A stretch of DNA of 64,000 nt from [Borrelia] finlandensis (GCF_000181875.2 NZ_ABJZ02000005.1:186001-250000); one strand, 5' to 3'. Positions 35,427-45,958 are shown, numbered from the stretch's first letter. The notes: generated by a model from the sequence alone, not told the origin. Numbers and translations: made by a program.

Positions 35427-36652
35427 TAAATAAATTCCTCATTTTTTCTATATATTATTAAATCGCCTTTTAAAGTTAAATTTTTAATATAATTAACAAA
35501 AGCTGTTGTCATAGTTTTTAAATCTTTTTTACTTATTTTCCCCAAAAAAGCTTCTTCGTCTAAAATAATTTCTTTGCGCCTTTTTGAAACATTTGAAAGC
35601 ATTTTATCTCTAACCTCATCAGCTTTATCCTTAATAATAATTGCAATCTCTTTGTCTGTAAACTCTCTTAAAATATTATGAAGGTCATTATCCATTATTC
35701 TCAATATTACATTGATATCAAATATTTTTTCTCGAATTTCACTGTCCACAACAGGATTTAAATCCCGCATATTAATATTATTAAGCAAATTTTTCTCTTC
35801 ATTAGAATCCATATAGCTTAAAATATCAACAAGTATCTTAGATCCATCAAGTTTATCTGTCTTAAGATTCCCTTGCATCTTAAATCTATCCTTAAGCTTA
35901 TTTGAAATTGCCTCTATTGTCTCCATGCTCAATTGCCTTGGTTTGGCAAGATCTTTTACAAATTTTCTTCTATCTTCTTCTTCTAGCATTGAAAAAACAT
36001 ATTTTTTTTGATCTTTATTTAAATAATTATATAATATAACAAGCGTTTTAATATTCTCATCCTTAATTAATGCCCAAAGTTGTTCATGCTCAATTTTAGA
36101 CAAATAATCAAAAGGAATAAAAATATCATTACCAGTAACTTTTTTATAAATTGATTTTGCTTTAGATTTTCCTAATGCTTTATTTAATAACTCATAAGCA
36201 AAGTTATCATCAACCTTAACATACCTTTTTTGATTTCTTAGTAACTCTTCAAATTCTTTAATAATATGCTCTTTTTCTTCTGGAGCAATATAACTAATCT
36301 TTGAAATTTCTCTGGTAATTAAGATTATATCTGAATCATCAAGCTCAGACATAATCTTAGCAGATTTTTCAAGTCCAATAGCCAAAAAATATTTTGCAAT
36401 CTTTGTGACCTTACTCTCTTTGCGAATAAACCCTGGCTTTAACTCATTAATATTGTTGGATTTAGGCTCGACAGGTGCTTTACTTTTATTACCCTTAATA
36501 AGGCTTATCCAAGATCTAAGCATAGAGCCTTGAATCTCTGAATCGGAAAAATTTTTATTTAAACTTAAAGCATCAATTTCTTCAACAGTTTTTTTGCTTA
36601 AATTTTTAGCATTTTTATACTTGGAAAGCCTAGGATCCTGCATAACTTTCAT
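35426..36652 (-). CDS. fliG1: FliG-family protein FliG1
   Basis: A 408-residue FliG homologue. After an unusual N-terminal extension (1-80) come the FliG N-terminal domain (AKYFLAIGLEKSAKIMSEL), a middle domain and a C-terminal domain ending near LIIYRKNEEFI. The FliM-binding EHPQ motif reads EHEQ at 188-191. The B. burgdorferi genome encodes two FliGs; FliG2 is the regular rotor protein, whereas FliG1 is reported at one cell pole and affects motility. Its start overlaps the end of pgl by 23 bases and its stop touches alaS. Confidence 0.9.
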   Translation of the reverse strand: MKVMQDPRLSKYKNAKNLSKKTVEEIDALSLNKNFSDSEIQGSMLRSWISLIKGNKSKAPVEPKSNNINELKPGFIRKESKVTKIAKYFLAIGLEKSAKIMSELDDSDIILITREISKISYIAPEEKEHIIKEFEELLRNQKRYVKVDDNFAYELLNKALGKSKAKSIYKKVTGNDIFIPFDYLSKIEHEQLWALIKDENIKTLVILYNYLNKDQKKYVFSMLEEEDRRKFVKDLAKPRQLSMETIEAISNKLKDRFKMQGNLKTDKLDGSKILVDILSYMDSNEEKNLLNNINMRDLNPVVDSEIREKIFDINVILRIMDNDLHNILREFTDKEIAIIIKDKADEVRDKMLSNVSKRRKEIILDEEAFLGKISKKDLKTMTTAFVNYIKNLTLKGDLIIYRKNEEFI

Positions 36653-37337
36653 CTCTTTTAATGTTTGTAAGAACTAGTAAATTGGGATGCTCTTTGAGAA
36701 GTCTGGCTGGACATTCATTAATAGAACTATTAGAAGCTAAAAAATTTTCTAAAGCACGCTTTTTATCAACACCCATAAATAACAAAACAACAGCCTTTGA
36801 ACTAAACAAAGATTTCGGCGTTAAGCTTATTCTTTTGTTTGGGAATTTGGGAGAATTGTATTCATACTGATAACCTTCTACATCTGAAAACAACAATTTT
36901 CTTGAAGGGAAAAGCGATGCTATGTGGCCATCCTCACCAACAGAAACTATAATAAAATCAAAAATATTAAACCTAGAATTAAATTCAATATTATAGTCAT
37001 GAATAGCTGTGGCTTCGTCTATTTCGCTATAAACAAAAGCATGAAATTTGGAAATGCTTATTAAATTTTTATCAACCATTTTGGAAAAAAAATTTTTATT
37101 TAAAAGATTATAATTGCTATTCTCATCATTTAACGGAACACACCGTTCATCAACTAAAAAAAAATGCGATCTTCTAAAAGAAAAATTTTGTTTAAGAAAA
37201 ACGCTTAAAAAGCCAACTATACTTCGACCGCCACAAATTCCAATACTTGTATATTTATCTTTATCTACATTCATATTAAAAAAATCAAAAAATCTATCTT
37301 TTAAATAATTCTCTTCATCAGAATATAAAAACTCCAT
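36630..37337 (-). CDS. pgl: 6-phosphogluconolactonase
   Basis: A 235-residue enzyme that hydrolyses 6-phosphogluconolactone in the oxidative pentose phosphate pathway. Diagnostic segments: GICGGRSIVGFLS near the start, FLVDERCVPLNDENSNY and SVGEDGHIASLFP. AAGGGAAG precedes the ATG. It lies between the split lipoprotein gene and fliG1, overlapping the latter by 23 bases, so metabolic, motility and translation genes share a message. NADPH supply is the inferred role. Confidence 0.93.
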   Translation of the reverse strand: MEFLYSDEENYLKDRFFDFFNMNVDKDKYTSIGICGGRSIVGFLSVFLKQNFSFRRSHFFLVDERCVPLNDENSNYNLLNKNFFSKMVDKNLISISKFHAFVYSEIDEATAIHDYNIEFNSRFNIFDFIIVSVGEDGHIASLFPSRKLLFSDVEGYQYEYNSPKFPNKRISLTPKSLFSSKAVVLLFMGVDKKRALENFLASNSSINECPARLLKEHPNLLVLTNIKRDESYAGS

Positions 37338-37357
37338 CTAACTTCCCTTAATACATA

Positions 37358-37711
37358 TTAATCTAAATAATAATAAATAGTTGAAGCAATCCTTAATATT
37401 TTTTTAGGACAAAGCTTTGGATTGCCAAAGATTATATCAACTAGAAAAAATTTAAAGTATTCTTGATTTGCATTTTTAATTTTATCTAATTTAGAACCAA
37501 AATGTCTCGCAAATTCTAAAGCAGAGAGTTCTGCATTTCTTATTGAACCCGCTAGAATTTGAAAATTTGTATAATTAATTCTATTTAAATAATATCTTAA
37601 ATCTATATTACTGCTAATTGGCAAGCCTTGATTATAAAACTCAATAATATTTTTTTCTAATGTTTTCATTTTTTCAATATCAATTGTATTAGCAATTAAA
37701 GCAACATACAT
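37358..37711 (-). CDS. Hypothetical protein (BB0223-like), probable downstream half of a split lipoprotein gene
   Basis: A 117-residue protein starting MYVALIANTIDIEK with no own ribosome-binding site and no signal peptide. It starts 23 bases inside the end of the upstream lipoprotein gene in another frame. Both frames meet at (ATGT)3 (plus-strand 37704-37715). Removing one ATGT unit would join the frames into a continuous protein of about 200 residues running LLNMYVALIANT. So this is either the distal part of a frameshifted lipoprotein or a translationally coupled small protein. The rest is helical with no known domain. Confidence 0.6.
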   Translation of the reverse strand: MYVALIANTIDIEKMKTLEKNIIEFYNQGLPISSNIDLRYYLNRINYTNFQILAGSIRNAELSALEFARHFGSKLDKIKNANQEYFKFFLVDIIFGNPKLCPKKILRIASTIYYYLD

Positions 37712-37964
37712 ACATATTTAATAAAAAAGTTTTAATCTTAGATAAATTTAAATTATTTGCTTTAATGCCGTCATTAATCGAATCACCATTCAAATCATCC
37801 TGCAAATTACAACTCGAAGATGCCAAAAGGATTTCTTTTTCGCTTATGCCCTTAGCCTTAATACAATTGTCATTTTTGATGACAATTTCTTTTACTCTGC
37901 AAGAAATTATAATTGAAAATGACAGAAAAAGTATTAAAAAAAATAAATCTTTTCTTCCAGGCAT
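37689..37964 (-). CDS. Small putative lipoprotein (BB0224-like), probable upstream half of a split gene
   Basis: A 91-residue protein. The ATG at 37964 follows AGGAGG (plus-strand 37974-37979) at a 9-base distance; a longer in-frame start at 37991 would put that site inside the gene. The N-terminus MPGRKDLFFLIL leads to IISC with Cys22 as the likely acylation site. After about 60 mature residues the frame ends NMYVCCFNC, just past an (ATGT)3 tract. The BB0223-like frame continues one base out of phase from there. The Cys-rich tail looks like out-of-frame read-through. Confidence 0.65.
   Translation of the reverse strand: MPGRKDLFFLILFLSFSIIISCRVKEIVIKNDNCIKAKGISEKEILLASSSCNLQDDLNGDSINDGIKANNLNLSKIKTFLLNMYVCCFNC
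37704..37715 (-). repeat. Tetranucleotide tract (ATGT)3 at a frame junction
   Basis: Three ATGT units on the minus strand (ACAT on the plus) at the point where the upstream lipoprotein frame and the downstream frame meet. Loss of one unit (4 bases) changes the phase by exactly the offset between them. Confidence 0.9.
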
Positions 37965-37995
37965 ATAACAATTCCTCCTAAAAAAGATCAAATAA

Positions 37996-38024
37996 TTGTT
38001 AAATCGGCTCGTTTATTCTAACAT
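37996..38024 (+). promoter_or_regulatory. Possible promoter of dusA
   Basis: TTGTTA at 37996-38001 and TAACAT at 38019-38024, 17 bases apart, each match four of six consensus bases. Transcription would start near 38031, only 2-8 bases before the candidate start codons. No ribosome-binding site is seen. Confidence 0.35.
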
Positions 38025-38032
38025 ATTATATA

Positions 38033-39040
38033 ATGTTAATGAATCGGAAAATATCAATAGCCCCAATGATAAACATCACAGACGAGCATTTCAGATATTT
38101 AATAAGACTTTTATCAAAAAAAGTTACATTATATACCCCAATGATTTCTGCAAAGTCAATAATTATGGGTGATGTAAAAAAAATTGTAAAGCAAAACCCC
38201 TTAGAATCTCCAATTGCAATTCAAATAGCAACAAACTCCAAAAATGATGCCCTTAAAGCTATTCAAATTCTTGAAAAACACTTTAATTTTGACGAATACA
38301 ATCTTAATGTTGGATGCCCATCTCTAAAAATCCAAAATGCAAATTGTGGAGCCTGTCTAATGAGCAATGCTAATCAAGTAGGTGAAATTTTAAAAACGAT
38401 GAAAGAAAACACAAATAAGCCTATTTCAATTAAACATAGATTGGGTATAAGGCCTTTATCTAGTGATTACAAAAATGAAAGTTATTCTGAGGTAAAAAAC
38501 TTTGTCAAAATAATCTCAGATTTTGGTATCAAAAATTTTATTATACATGCAAGGATTGCAATATTAAAAGGATTTTCTCCTAAAAATAATAGGAATATTC
38601 CAAAATTAAGACATGAATTTGTATATAATCTGAAAAAAGAGAATAAAAATTTGTTTATTGAGATAAATGGAGGAATCAAAAACTCAGAGCAAATTAAAAA
38701 ACACTTATCTTTTGTTGATTCTGTCATGATTGGGAGAAGTGCATTTGAAAATCCATACTTTATTGCAAACGCCTCAAGAGAATTTTTAAACGAAACTGAT
38801 GAAATTCTTACAAGAAAAGATATATTGATGCAAATGGTAGAATACATTAAAGAATACGAAAATTATTTGTCGATAAATATATTATTCAAGCATCTTATGG
38901 GAATAGTATTCTCCAAAGAAGGAGCTAAAAAATTTAGACAAAATTTAACAGCACCATTTCCAAAAAACTTAAAAAAGCATGAAATATTGCTAAAAGCTAT
39001 AGAAACATTGCCAGAAAAAATACTAAATTCTAATTCTTAA
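38033..39040 (+). CDS. dusA: tRNA-dihydrouridine synthase (DusA type)
   Basis: A 335-residue FMN enzyme that reduces specific uridines in the tRNA D-loop. [10 protein letters not shown] at the start of the TIM barrel, [20 protein letters not shown] with the catalytic Cys, FIIHAR and IEINGGIK match the DusA subgroup more closely than DusB. The start is ATG at 38033 or 38039 (MNRKIS); neither has a ribosome-binding site, and a promoter-like -10 lies just upstream. Its 3' end overlaps serS, which converges, by 11 bases. Confidence 0.92.
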   Translation: MLMNRKISIAPMINITDEHFRYLIRLLSKKVTLYTPMISAKSIIMGDVKKIVKQNPLESPIAIQIATNSKNDALKAIQILEKHFNFDEYNLNVGCPSLKIQNANCGACLMSNANQVGEILKTMKENTNKPISIKHRLGIRPLSSDYKNESYSEVKNFVKIISDFGIKNFIIHARIAILKGFSPKNNRNIPKLRHEFVYNLKKENKNLFIEINGGIKNSEQIKKHLSFVDSVMIGRSAFENPYFIANASREFLNETDEILTRKDILMQMVEYIKEYENYLSINILFKHLMGIVFSKEGAKKFRQNLTAPFPKNLKKHEILLKAIETLPEKILNSNS

Positions 39041-40307
39041 AAGGAATATAATCAAAACCTGTATACTTAACCAAACTTTTAGGAATTCTAATTCCTCCCT
39101 TTTGATCCTGAAAGTTTTCAAGTATGGAAATAATAACCCTTGTTGTAGCTATTGCTGTTCCATTTACCATGTGTGCAAATTTATTTTGTCCATCTTGATC
39201 TTTGTATCTAATCTTAAGCCTTCTTGACTGATAATCTGTACAATTTGAAGTTGAAGTAATCTCCCCATAACCACCTTTTCCGTCTCTGCCAGGCATCCAA
39301 GCTTCAATATCATATTTTTTATAAGCTGGAGAGCCAAGATCAAAAGAACAAATATTTAAAACCCTATAAGGAATTTCAAGCTCGGTAAAAATTTGCTCTT
39401 GAATACTTAAAAATTCATCATGAATAACTCCAGATTCTTCTGCTTTGCAAAAACAAAACATCTCCACCTTGCTAAACTGATGAACTCTATAAAGACCTTT
39501 TGAAAGCTGACCATATGCTCCAGCTTCTTTTCGAAAACAATGTGAAAACCCTGCCATTCTTATTGGCAAAGTGAGATCTATTATTTTATTATAATAATAA
39601 CCGCCAAGCGTAATTTCAGAAGTGCCCACAAGATATTTATCTGTATCTTCAATCTTATAAATATTGCTTTCGTTGCCACGAGGATTAAAACCAATTCCAT
39701 CAACTATAAACTCTCTTGCAACATCAGGAGTGATAAAAACATCAAAACCTTTTTCTCTTAATTTATTTAAAGAGAAATTAATAAGAGCAATTTCTAAAAA
39801 AACTGCTTCATTTTTAAGATAATAAAATTTACTCCCGCTAATCTCACGTGCTCTGTCAAAATCTAAAAGATCTAAATCTCTGCCAAGCTCTAAATGATCT
39901 TTTGGCTTAAAATCAAACTGTGGAACAACTCCAACCCTTTTTATTTCAAAATTATCTTCTTCACTACTGCCAATAGGCACATCAGGTGACAAAATATTGG
40001 GCACTTTCTTATTTTCAAGGTCAAAATCAACAGATACTCTTTCAAGCTCTTCTTCTAGATCAATAAGCTGTTTTTTCAAAATCTTTCCGGTTTCTATTAA
40101 AGAGATTTTTAAAACCTTGTCAAGATTTTCTCGCATTTTAGAAGAATTTTCATTTCTTTTTGCATTAAGCTCACCAATTTTGGTAATTAGTTTTTTTCTC
40201 TTATAATCAAGATAAATTAACTTATCAATATCTAAAACAAGGCCTCTTGCTTTAATACTTCTCTTAACAAGATCAAGGTTATCTCTAATAAATTTCAGAT
40301 CAAGCAT
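39030..40307 (-). CDS. serS: Seryl-tRNA synthetase
   Basis: A 425-residue class II synthetase. An N-terminal antiparallel coiled coil (about 30-105) reads the long variable arm of tRNA-Ser. The catalytic core has [12 protein letters not shown] (motif with TSE), FRKEAGAYG (motif 2) and [17 protein letters not shown] (motif 3). AGGAGAT precedes the ATG. It converges with dusA with an 11-base overlap of coding ends, and is divergent from the next lipoprotein gene. Confidence 0.96.
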   Translation of the reverse strand: MLDLKFIRDNLDLVKRSIKARGLVLDIDKLIYLDYKRKKLITKIGELNAKRNENSSKMRENLDKVLKISLIETGKILKKQLIDLEEELERVSVDFDLENKKVPNILSPDVPIGSSEEDNFEIKRVGVVPQFDFKPKDHLELGRDLDLLDFDRAREISGSKFYYLKNEAVFLEIALINFSLNKLREKGFDVFITPDVAREFIVDGIGFNPRGNESNIYKIEDTDKYLVGTSEITLGGYYYNKIIDLTLPIRMAGFSHCFRKEAGAYGQLSKGLYRVHQFSKVEMFCFCKAEESGVIHDEFLSIQEQIFTELEIPYRVLNICSFDLGSPAYKKYDIEAWMPGRDGKGGYGEITSTSNCTDYQSRRLKIRYKDQDGQNKFAHMVNGTAIATTRVIISILENFQDQKGGIRIPKSLVKYTGFDYIPFKN

Positions 40308-40436
40308 CCTATCTCCTAAGATATGTCTTAAGTAAAATTTTTAAACAAAATTACAAATAATATTAATTCATATCAAGGTTATTATATAATATCTTATAAC
40401 AGGATTAGAATAAATATTGCAGGGAGAAATCATCGC

Positions 40437-41138
40437 ATGCTAAATCCAAGAACAATAAAAACAACTTTTATGTTAATATCTACATTAATGATTTTTAACG
40501 GATGTACAAAAAAGTTAACCAAGATCAATTTTAAAGATATTAGCTTAAATAGCAACAAAATGAATTCTTTAATAATAAATTCAATAAGCTCAAAAGAAGA
40601 ATCACAATTTTATGAATACAATATTAGAATACCCAAATTAATAATTGAGGGAAAAGAAAAAGGAAATCTTGAAGAATTGAATAATGAGATTAATGAATAT
40701 GTGAGCCAAATTGTAGCAAGACTTGACATTGTTAGTAAAGAGCTTAAACCTGAGAATAAAAAATTCAGCTTAAAAATAGACTATGAAATTTACCATGGGC
40801 ACAATATTTATACAATAATACTTATTGCAACCCAAAAAATTAATGATAGCCCCATTACAAATTACAGAAGTTATTACATTCAAGATAAAGGAAATTATAT
40901 TCATAATATTGACGACATAATTAAAACAGATGAAGCATTCCCATTTTTTATAAAAAAAATTAAAGAAAAAATTTTACCTAACGAATTATTATTTGATTTA
41001 CAACAAGCAGTAATTTACTTTGAAAACAAAAAAATTATTATTAAATTCCCAGAATACACATTTAAACTAGATGACACAGAGGAGCTGCCAAACATATTTG
41101 AATTTAATGAAAGTGAAATAGCACAATTTGTAAAATAA
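40437..41138 (+). CDS. Putative lipoprotein with DUF3298/PdaC-like domain (BB0227-like)
   Basis: A 233-residue protein with a lipoprotein signal ending IFNGC (Cys near 23) and AGGGAG 10 bases before the ATG. The mature part follows the pattern of DUF4163/DUF3298 proteins (RsiV/PdaC type). An early IRIPKLIIEG strand and NNEINEYVSQI helix come first, then repeated strands with NYRSYYIQD, and a late QAVIYFENKKIIIKFPEYTF segment. The assignment is by pattern only. Upstream TATAAT at 40385-40390 may be a -10. The M16 protease gene follows 15 bases later. Confidence 0.72.
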   Translation: MLNPRTIKTTFMLISTLMIFNGCTKKLTKINFKDISLNSNKMNSLIINSISSKEESQFYEYNIRIPKLIIEGKEKGNLEELNNEINEYVSQIVARLDIVSKELKPENKKFSLKIDYEIYHGHNIYTIILIATQKINDSPITNYRSYYIQDKGNYIHNIDDIIKTDEAFPFFIKKIKEKILPNELLFDLQQAVIYFENKKIIIKFPEYTFKLDDTEELPNIFEFNESEIAQFVK

Positions 41139-41153
41139 GGATTAAAGACATAA

Positions 41154-44069
41154 ATGAAAAAGAAAAAAATTTTCAAACTAATTTCAAAAACTTATTTAGA
41201 AGAATATGATGCAGAAGGATATTATTTTAAACACGAGAGTGGCCTTGAAGTATTTCACTTAAAAAGTGATTCTTTTAAAGAAAATGCATTTTGCATAGCT
41301 TTCAAGACAATACCCTCAAACAATACTGGGGTTGCACATGTTTTAGAGCACACAATTTTTTGTGGCTCTAACAAATATAAAATAAAAGATCCATTTCTTT
41401 ACCTATTAAAAGGAAGTCTAAACACATTTTTAAATGCAATGACATTCCCAGACAAAACCATCTACCCAGCAGCATCAACAATTGAAAAAGACTATTTTAA
41501 TTTATTTAATATCTATGCCGATTCTATATTTAACCCATTGCTCAAAAAAGAGTCATTTATGCAAGAAGGATACAATATAAATCCAAAAGATTTTAAAGTA
41601 TCTGGAATTGTCTTTAATGAAATGAAGGGTAGCTATTCAAATAAAAATTCTCTAATAAATGAAATAGCAAGCAGTTCTCTTTTTGAAGAGGGCGCATATA
41701 AATACGATTCAGGCGGAATCCCAACAAATATTATTGATCTTACCTATGAAAGTTTTTTAGATTTTTATAAAAAATATTATACACTTGAAAACTGCAAAAT
41801 ATTTTTATGCGGCAACACTCAAACTGAAAAAAATCTAAATTTCATTGAAAAATACATAATAAGGCCTTATAAAAAAGAAAAAAGCAACGTTAATATTGAC
41901 ATAGAAAACGTTAAAAGATGGGAAAAGGGGAAAAAATTAACATATAAAATTCCTAAAGAAAACGATAATTCTCTTGGAGTATACACAATAAATTGGCTTT
42001 GCACAGAAATTAATAATATTGAAGACAGCATTGGTCTTGAAGTTCTCTCAGAAATACTCTTAGACGATTCTTGTTCATTCATAATTAATATCTTAAAAAG
42101 TGGGATAGGAGAAGACATAGCCCACATTAGCGGAATCAATACAGATTTAAAAGAATCTATTTTTTCATTTGGACTCCAAAATGTCATTGCAAACAAAGAA
42201 AAAGAATTTAAAAATTTAGTTTTCAGCGAGCTTAAAAATTTAGTAAAAAATAAAATTCCAAAAGAATTAATAAAAGGAATTCTTTTTGGCTACGAATTCG
42301 CTTTAAAAGAAGAAAAAGGACAAAATTTTCCTATCGCTTTAATGATAAAAAGTTTAAAAGGTTGGCTAAATGGACTACATCCAATCAAAACATTACAAAC
42401 AAGCTACTATATAAATGAAATTACAAATAAATTGGAAAAAGGAATTTATTACTTCGAAAATTTAATTGAAAAATATCTAATACTTAATAATCATTATACA
42501 TTAATAAGCTTTATTCCATCACACGATACAGAAAAGAAAATGGAAGAAGAAATTGAAAAAAAATTGATGACAAGGGAAATTGAAATTAAACAAAATCCAG
42601 AAGAATTTTTACAATTTAAAAAAGACTACAATCAGTTTAAAAAATACCAAAATAAAAAAGATTCTAAAGCAGATATAGCAAAACTTCCCTTACTAAAAAT
42701 AGAAGATTTGCCAAAACAAATAGAAAAAAGTTTGGATCTTAATGAAATAAAAGAGCTAAATCTACATTCTTTTAAGCTTAAGAGTAACAATATTTTCAAT
42801 GTAAATTTATTTTTTAAACTAAATTTTTTAGAAAAAGAAGATTACATATACCTATCTTTATTCAAAAGAGCTCTTCAAGATTTATCTACAAAAAATTATT
42901 CTTACATAGACATTAACAATAAAATCCAAAATACTTTAGGGCAAATAAATATATCTGAAAGTTACGACGAGGATATTGATGGAAACATTTTAAATTCATT
43001 TAACATTGGCTTTAAGTCTTTTAACAATAAAGTTAAAGAATCATTTGAGCTGATAAAAGAAATTTTAATTAATATTAACTTTCATGATTATGAGAGATTA
43101 AAAGAAATAACACTAAGCTTGAAAAATGATTTTAAATCCTTATTAATCCCTAAGGGACATCTTTTGGCAATGTTAAGATCCAAATCAAAACTAAAATTAA
43201 ATGAATATTTAAAAGAATTGCAAAATGGAATAACAGGTAGAGAGTTTTGGCAAAAAGCAAAAACCGATATAGAATCTTTAAAAGAAATCGCAAATAAATT
43301 AGACAATTTAAAAAACAAAATAATTTTAAAAAACAATCTATCTGCACTAATAATGGGAAATACTGACGACATTCTTAAAAACTTAGAAAATGAATTTTTC
43401 AATCTAAAAGAAAGCCTAGAAGAGAGCACTCATTACAATAGGTTGCTCAATCTTGATACAAACAGCAAAGCATTTAGAGAAATAATAATTATCCAATCAA
43501 AAGTAGCTTTTAATGCTATATGTTTCCCTAGTTACAAAATCAACGATGCGAATTATCCAAAAGCAAATTTTCTAGAGCATGTATTAAGAAGTGGAATTTT
43601 TTGGGAAAAAATAAGGGTAATGGGGGGTGCATACGGAGCAAGCGCATCAATTACCAATGGAATCTTCTCCTTTGCGTCCTACAGAGATCCTAATTTCACC
43701 AAAACTTATCAGGCTTTTGAAAAATCTTTAGAAGAATTAGCTAATAATAAAATGACAGATGAAGAGATTTATACCTATTTGATAGGCTTAATAGGAACTA
43801 ACATCTATGTAAAAACTAAAGCTACAGAAGCTTTGCAAAGCTATAGAAGAAAAATGCTAAATATTAGTGACAGCTTAAGACAAGATATTCGAAATGCCTA
43901 CTTTACAATTACACCGCAAGATATTAAAGAAATATCCACAAAGATTCTAACACAAATAAGACAACACAACAGCATTGCATCTTTGGTAAATAACCAAATA
44001 TACGAAGAAGAAAAGAACAACCTAGAAAAATTAATAGGAAAAGAATATAGCTTAAAAAAAATTTATTAA
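41154..44069 (+). CDS. M16C-family zinc metalloprotease (presequence-protease type)
   Basis: A 971-residue inverzincin. The inverted zinc motif HVLEH (HxxEH) sits at about residues 63-67 in NTGVAHVLEHTIFCGS, with the downstream Glu in the NEMKGSYSN region. Four homologous domains joined by a hinge fill the usual length of PreP/M16C enzymes, which degrade peptides inside a closed chamber. No signal peptide, so it is cytoplasmic as it stands. It is probably co-transcribed with the lipoprotein gene upstream and converges with rpmE across 35 bases. Confidence 0.93.
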   Translation: MKKKKIFKLISKTYLEEYDAEGYYFKHESGLEVFHLKSDSFKENAFCIAFKTIPSNNTGVAHVLEHTIFCGSNKYKIKDPFLYLLKGSLNTFLNAMTFPDKTIYPAASTIEKDYFNLFNIYADSIFNPLLKKESFMQEGYNINPKDFKVSGIVFNEMKGSYSNKNSLINEIASSSLFEEGAYKYDSGGIPTNIIDLTYESFLDFYKKYYTLENCKIFLCGNTQTEKNLNFIEKYIIRPYKKEKSNVNIDIENVKRWEKGKKLTYKIPKENDNSLGVYTINWLCTEINNIEDSIGLEVLSEILLDDSCSFIINILKSGIGEDIAHISGINTDLKESIFSFGLQNVIANKEKEFKNLVFSELKNLVKNKIPKELIKGILFGYEFALKEEKGQNFPIALMIKSLKGWLNGLHPIKTLQTSYYINEITNKLEKGIYYFENLIEKYLILNNHYTLISFIPSHDTEKKMEEEIEKKLMTREIEIKQNPEEFLQFKKDYNQFKKYQNKKDSKADIAKLPLLKIEDLPKQIEKSLDLNEIKELNLHSFKLKSNNIFNVNLFFKLNFLEKEDYIYLSLFKRALQDLSTKNYSYIDINNKIQNTLGQINISESYDEDIDGNILNSFNIGFKSFNNKVKESFELIKEILININFHDYERLKEITLSLKNDFKSLLIPKGHLLAMLRSKSKLKLNEYLKELQNGITGREFWQKAKTDIESLKEIANKLDNLKNKIILKNNLSALIMGNTDDILKNLENEFFNLKESLEESTHYNRLLNLDTNSKAFREIIIIQSKVAFNAICFPSYKINDANYPKANFLEHVLRSGIFWEKIRVMGGAYGASASITNGIFSFASYRDPNFTKTYQAFEKSLEELANNKMTDEEIYTYLIGLIGTNIYVKTKATEALQSYRRKMLNISDSLRQDIRNAYFTITPQDIKEISTKILTQIRQHNSIASLVNNQIYEEEKNNLEKLIGKEYSLKKIY

Positions 44070-44104
44070 TATTTTCTCAAAATTTCATACAAAAAAGCCA
44101 ATTT

Positions 44105-44350
44105 TTAGGACTTTTTATACCTTTTATTAAATTTATCAATTCTTCCTGCTGCATCAACAAACTTTTGTTGGCCGGTATAAAAAGGATGAGATTTGCTTGT
44201 AATCTCAACAGTAATCAATGGATATTCCTTTCCATCAATATATTTAATAGTTTCCTTTGAATTCAAAGTAGACCTGGTCAAAAACATTGCTCCATTTGAT
44301 CCGTCTTTAAATACCACTAAATTATCTTTAGGATGTATATCTTTTCTCAT
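44105..44350 (-). CDS. rpmE: 50S ribosomal protein L31, type B (zinc-free)
   Basis: An 81-residue L31 starting MRKDIHPKD and containing [23 protein letters not shown], with the B-type insertion. It has no cysteines, so it belongs to the zinc-independent form. It is the only L31 in the window. It lies downstream of rho on the same strand, with a 60-base gap. Confidence 0.95.
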   Translation of the reverse strand: MRKDIHPKDNLVVFKDGSNGAMFLTRSTLNSKETIKYIDGKEYPLITVEITSKSHPFYTGQQKFVDAAGRIDKFNKRYKKS

Positions 44351-44410
44351 AAAACCTTCCTCTTAATCTTCAATAAAGTTTAATTGACATTAAAAATAAT
44401 GTCAATTTAT

Positions 44411-45958
44411 TTAATTACCATTGCTCATTGTCTTTAAGAAAATTTCATTGTTTTTGCTTTTTTTCATCTTTTCTATCAGAACTTCAACTCCCTCATAATC
44501 ATCAACACCTCCAAGTATTCTTCTAATAAGCAAAATCTTAGAACGCTCCTCTTCACTAAGAAGCAATTCTTCTTTTCTGGTGCCTGACTTTTTAATATTA
44601 ATAGCAGGGAAAAGTCTTCTGTCTGCCAAACTTCTATCAAGAATTAATTCCATATTACCAGTACTTTTAAATTCTTCAAAAATAACTTCATCCATTTTAC
44701 TGCCAGTATCAACCAAAGCAGTAGCTATAATAGTTAAACTTCCCCCTTCTTCTATATTTCTAGCAGACCCAAAAAACCTCTTTGGCTTATGAAGAGCATT
44801 AGAATCTACCCCACCCGATAAAATTTTACCAGAAGTTGGCATAGTTTGATTATATGCCCTTGCAAGCCTTGTAATAGAATCAAGCAAAATAACAACATCT
44901 TTTTTGTTTTCAACAAGCCTTTTAGCCTTTTCAATAACCATCTCTGCTACCTGAACATGCCTACTAGCCTGCTCATCAAAATTAGATGCAATTACTTCGC
45001 CTTTAACGCTACGAATCATATCTGTAACTTCTTCTGGCCTCTCATCAATAAGCAATATCATTAAAATAACATCTGAATAATTAGTAGTTATTGCATTAGC
45101 TATTTTTTGAAGCAAGGTAGTCTTTCCTGCTTTTGGAGGAGAAACTATTAAAGCCCTTTGCCCCTTACCTATAGGTGAAAAAAGATTAATAAGCCTTGTA
45201 GAAATATTGCAATTTTCATATTCAAGATTCAATTTCACATTGGGATAAAGAGGAGTTAAATTATCAAAAGGTATTCTGTTTTGAGCAAACGTAGGATCTT
45301 GATCATTAATAGATTTAATTTTAACCATTGCAAAAAATCTCTCACCATCTCTAGGTGATCTAATTTGGCCATATAAAATATCACCTGTCCTTAAATTAAA
45401 AAGTCTAATCTGAGAAGGAGAAACGTAAACATCATTGCCCCCAGAAAGATAAGAATTTGATGCAGTTCTCAAAAACCCATAACCATCACTAAGCACATCA
45501 AGCACTCCTGTAAATAAAACATCAATATTATTCTCACTTAATATTTTCACCAATAAAAATATTAATTCGGTTTTTTTCATTGTTACAGCAATAGTATGAT
45601 TGGTCCCAAGACCTTCAACAATTTTCCTAACCTCTGTAATTGGCTTATCATAAAGTTTTTCAATCTCTACATAATCTTTACCATTAAAAAATTTGATGAT
45701 ATTACTTTGCTCTAAAGTTTTAATATTATTTTCTAAACCTGAAGAAGGAATATCATAATCAAAATCAGGAAATATTACCCCATTTGAATCCTTTACACCA
45801 CTTAAATCTGCAGATTTTGTCACGTTAGATGCAAAATCCTTTTTAGCAACAACTTTAACCACTTTTTTTTTCAAATTATCTTCAATCTTAAACTCTTTAG
45901 AAACATCCAACCGCCTTATTTCACTTTCTAAATCAAATTCACCATTTTTTTTATCCAT
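44411..45958 (-). CDS. rho: Transcription termination factor Rho
   Basis: A 515-residue hexameric RNA helicase. The N-terminal domain has an extra 60-70 charged residues before the Rho-N and cold-shock RNA-binding parts ([35 protein letters not shown]). The ATPase core has Walker [25 protein letters not shown], Walker [17 protein letters not shown] and the R-loop. Few strong hairpin terminators are visible in this window, so Rho may do much of the termination. AGAGGA precedes the ATG. Confidence 0.96.
   Translation of the reverse strand: MDKKNGEFDLESEIRRLDVSKEFKIEDNLKKKVVKVVAKKDFASNVTKSADLSGVKDSNGVIFPDFDYDIPSSGLENNIKTLEQSNIIKFFNGKDYVEIEKLYDKPITEVRKIVEGLGTNHTIAVTMKKTELIFLLVKILSENNIDVLFTGVLDVLSDGYGFLRTASNSYLSGGNDVYVSPSQIRLFNLRTGDILYGQIRSPRDGERFFAMVKIKSINDQDPTFAQNRIPFDNLTPLYPNVKLNLEYENCNISTRLINLFSPIGKGQRALIVSPPKAGKTTLLQKIANAITTNYSDVILMILLIDERPEEVTDMIRSVKGEVIASNFDEQASRHVQVAEMVIEKAKRLVENKKDVVILLDSITRLARAYNQTMPTSGKILSGGVDSNALHKPKRFFGSARNIEEGGSLTIIATALVDTGSKMDEVIFEEFKSTGNMELILDRSLADRRLFPAINIKKSGTRKEELLLSEEERSKILLIRRILGGVDDYEGVEVLIEKMKKSKNNEIFLKTMSNGN

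Noticed and set aside
43088..43429. 113-codon minus-strand frame inside the M16 protease gene
   Set aside because: Antisense shadow, Phe/Leu-rich as expected from reversed Lys/Glu codons.
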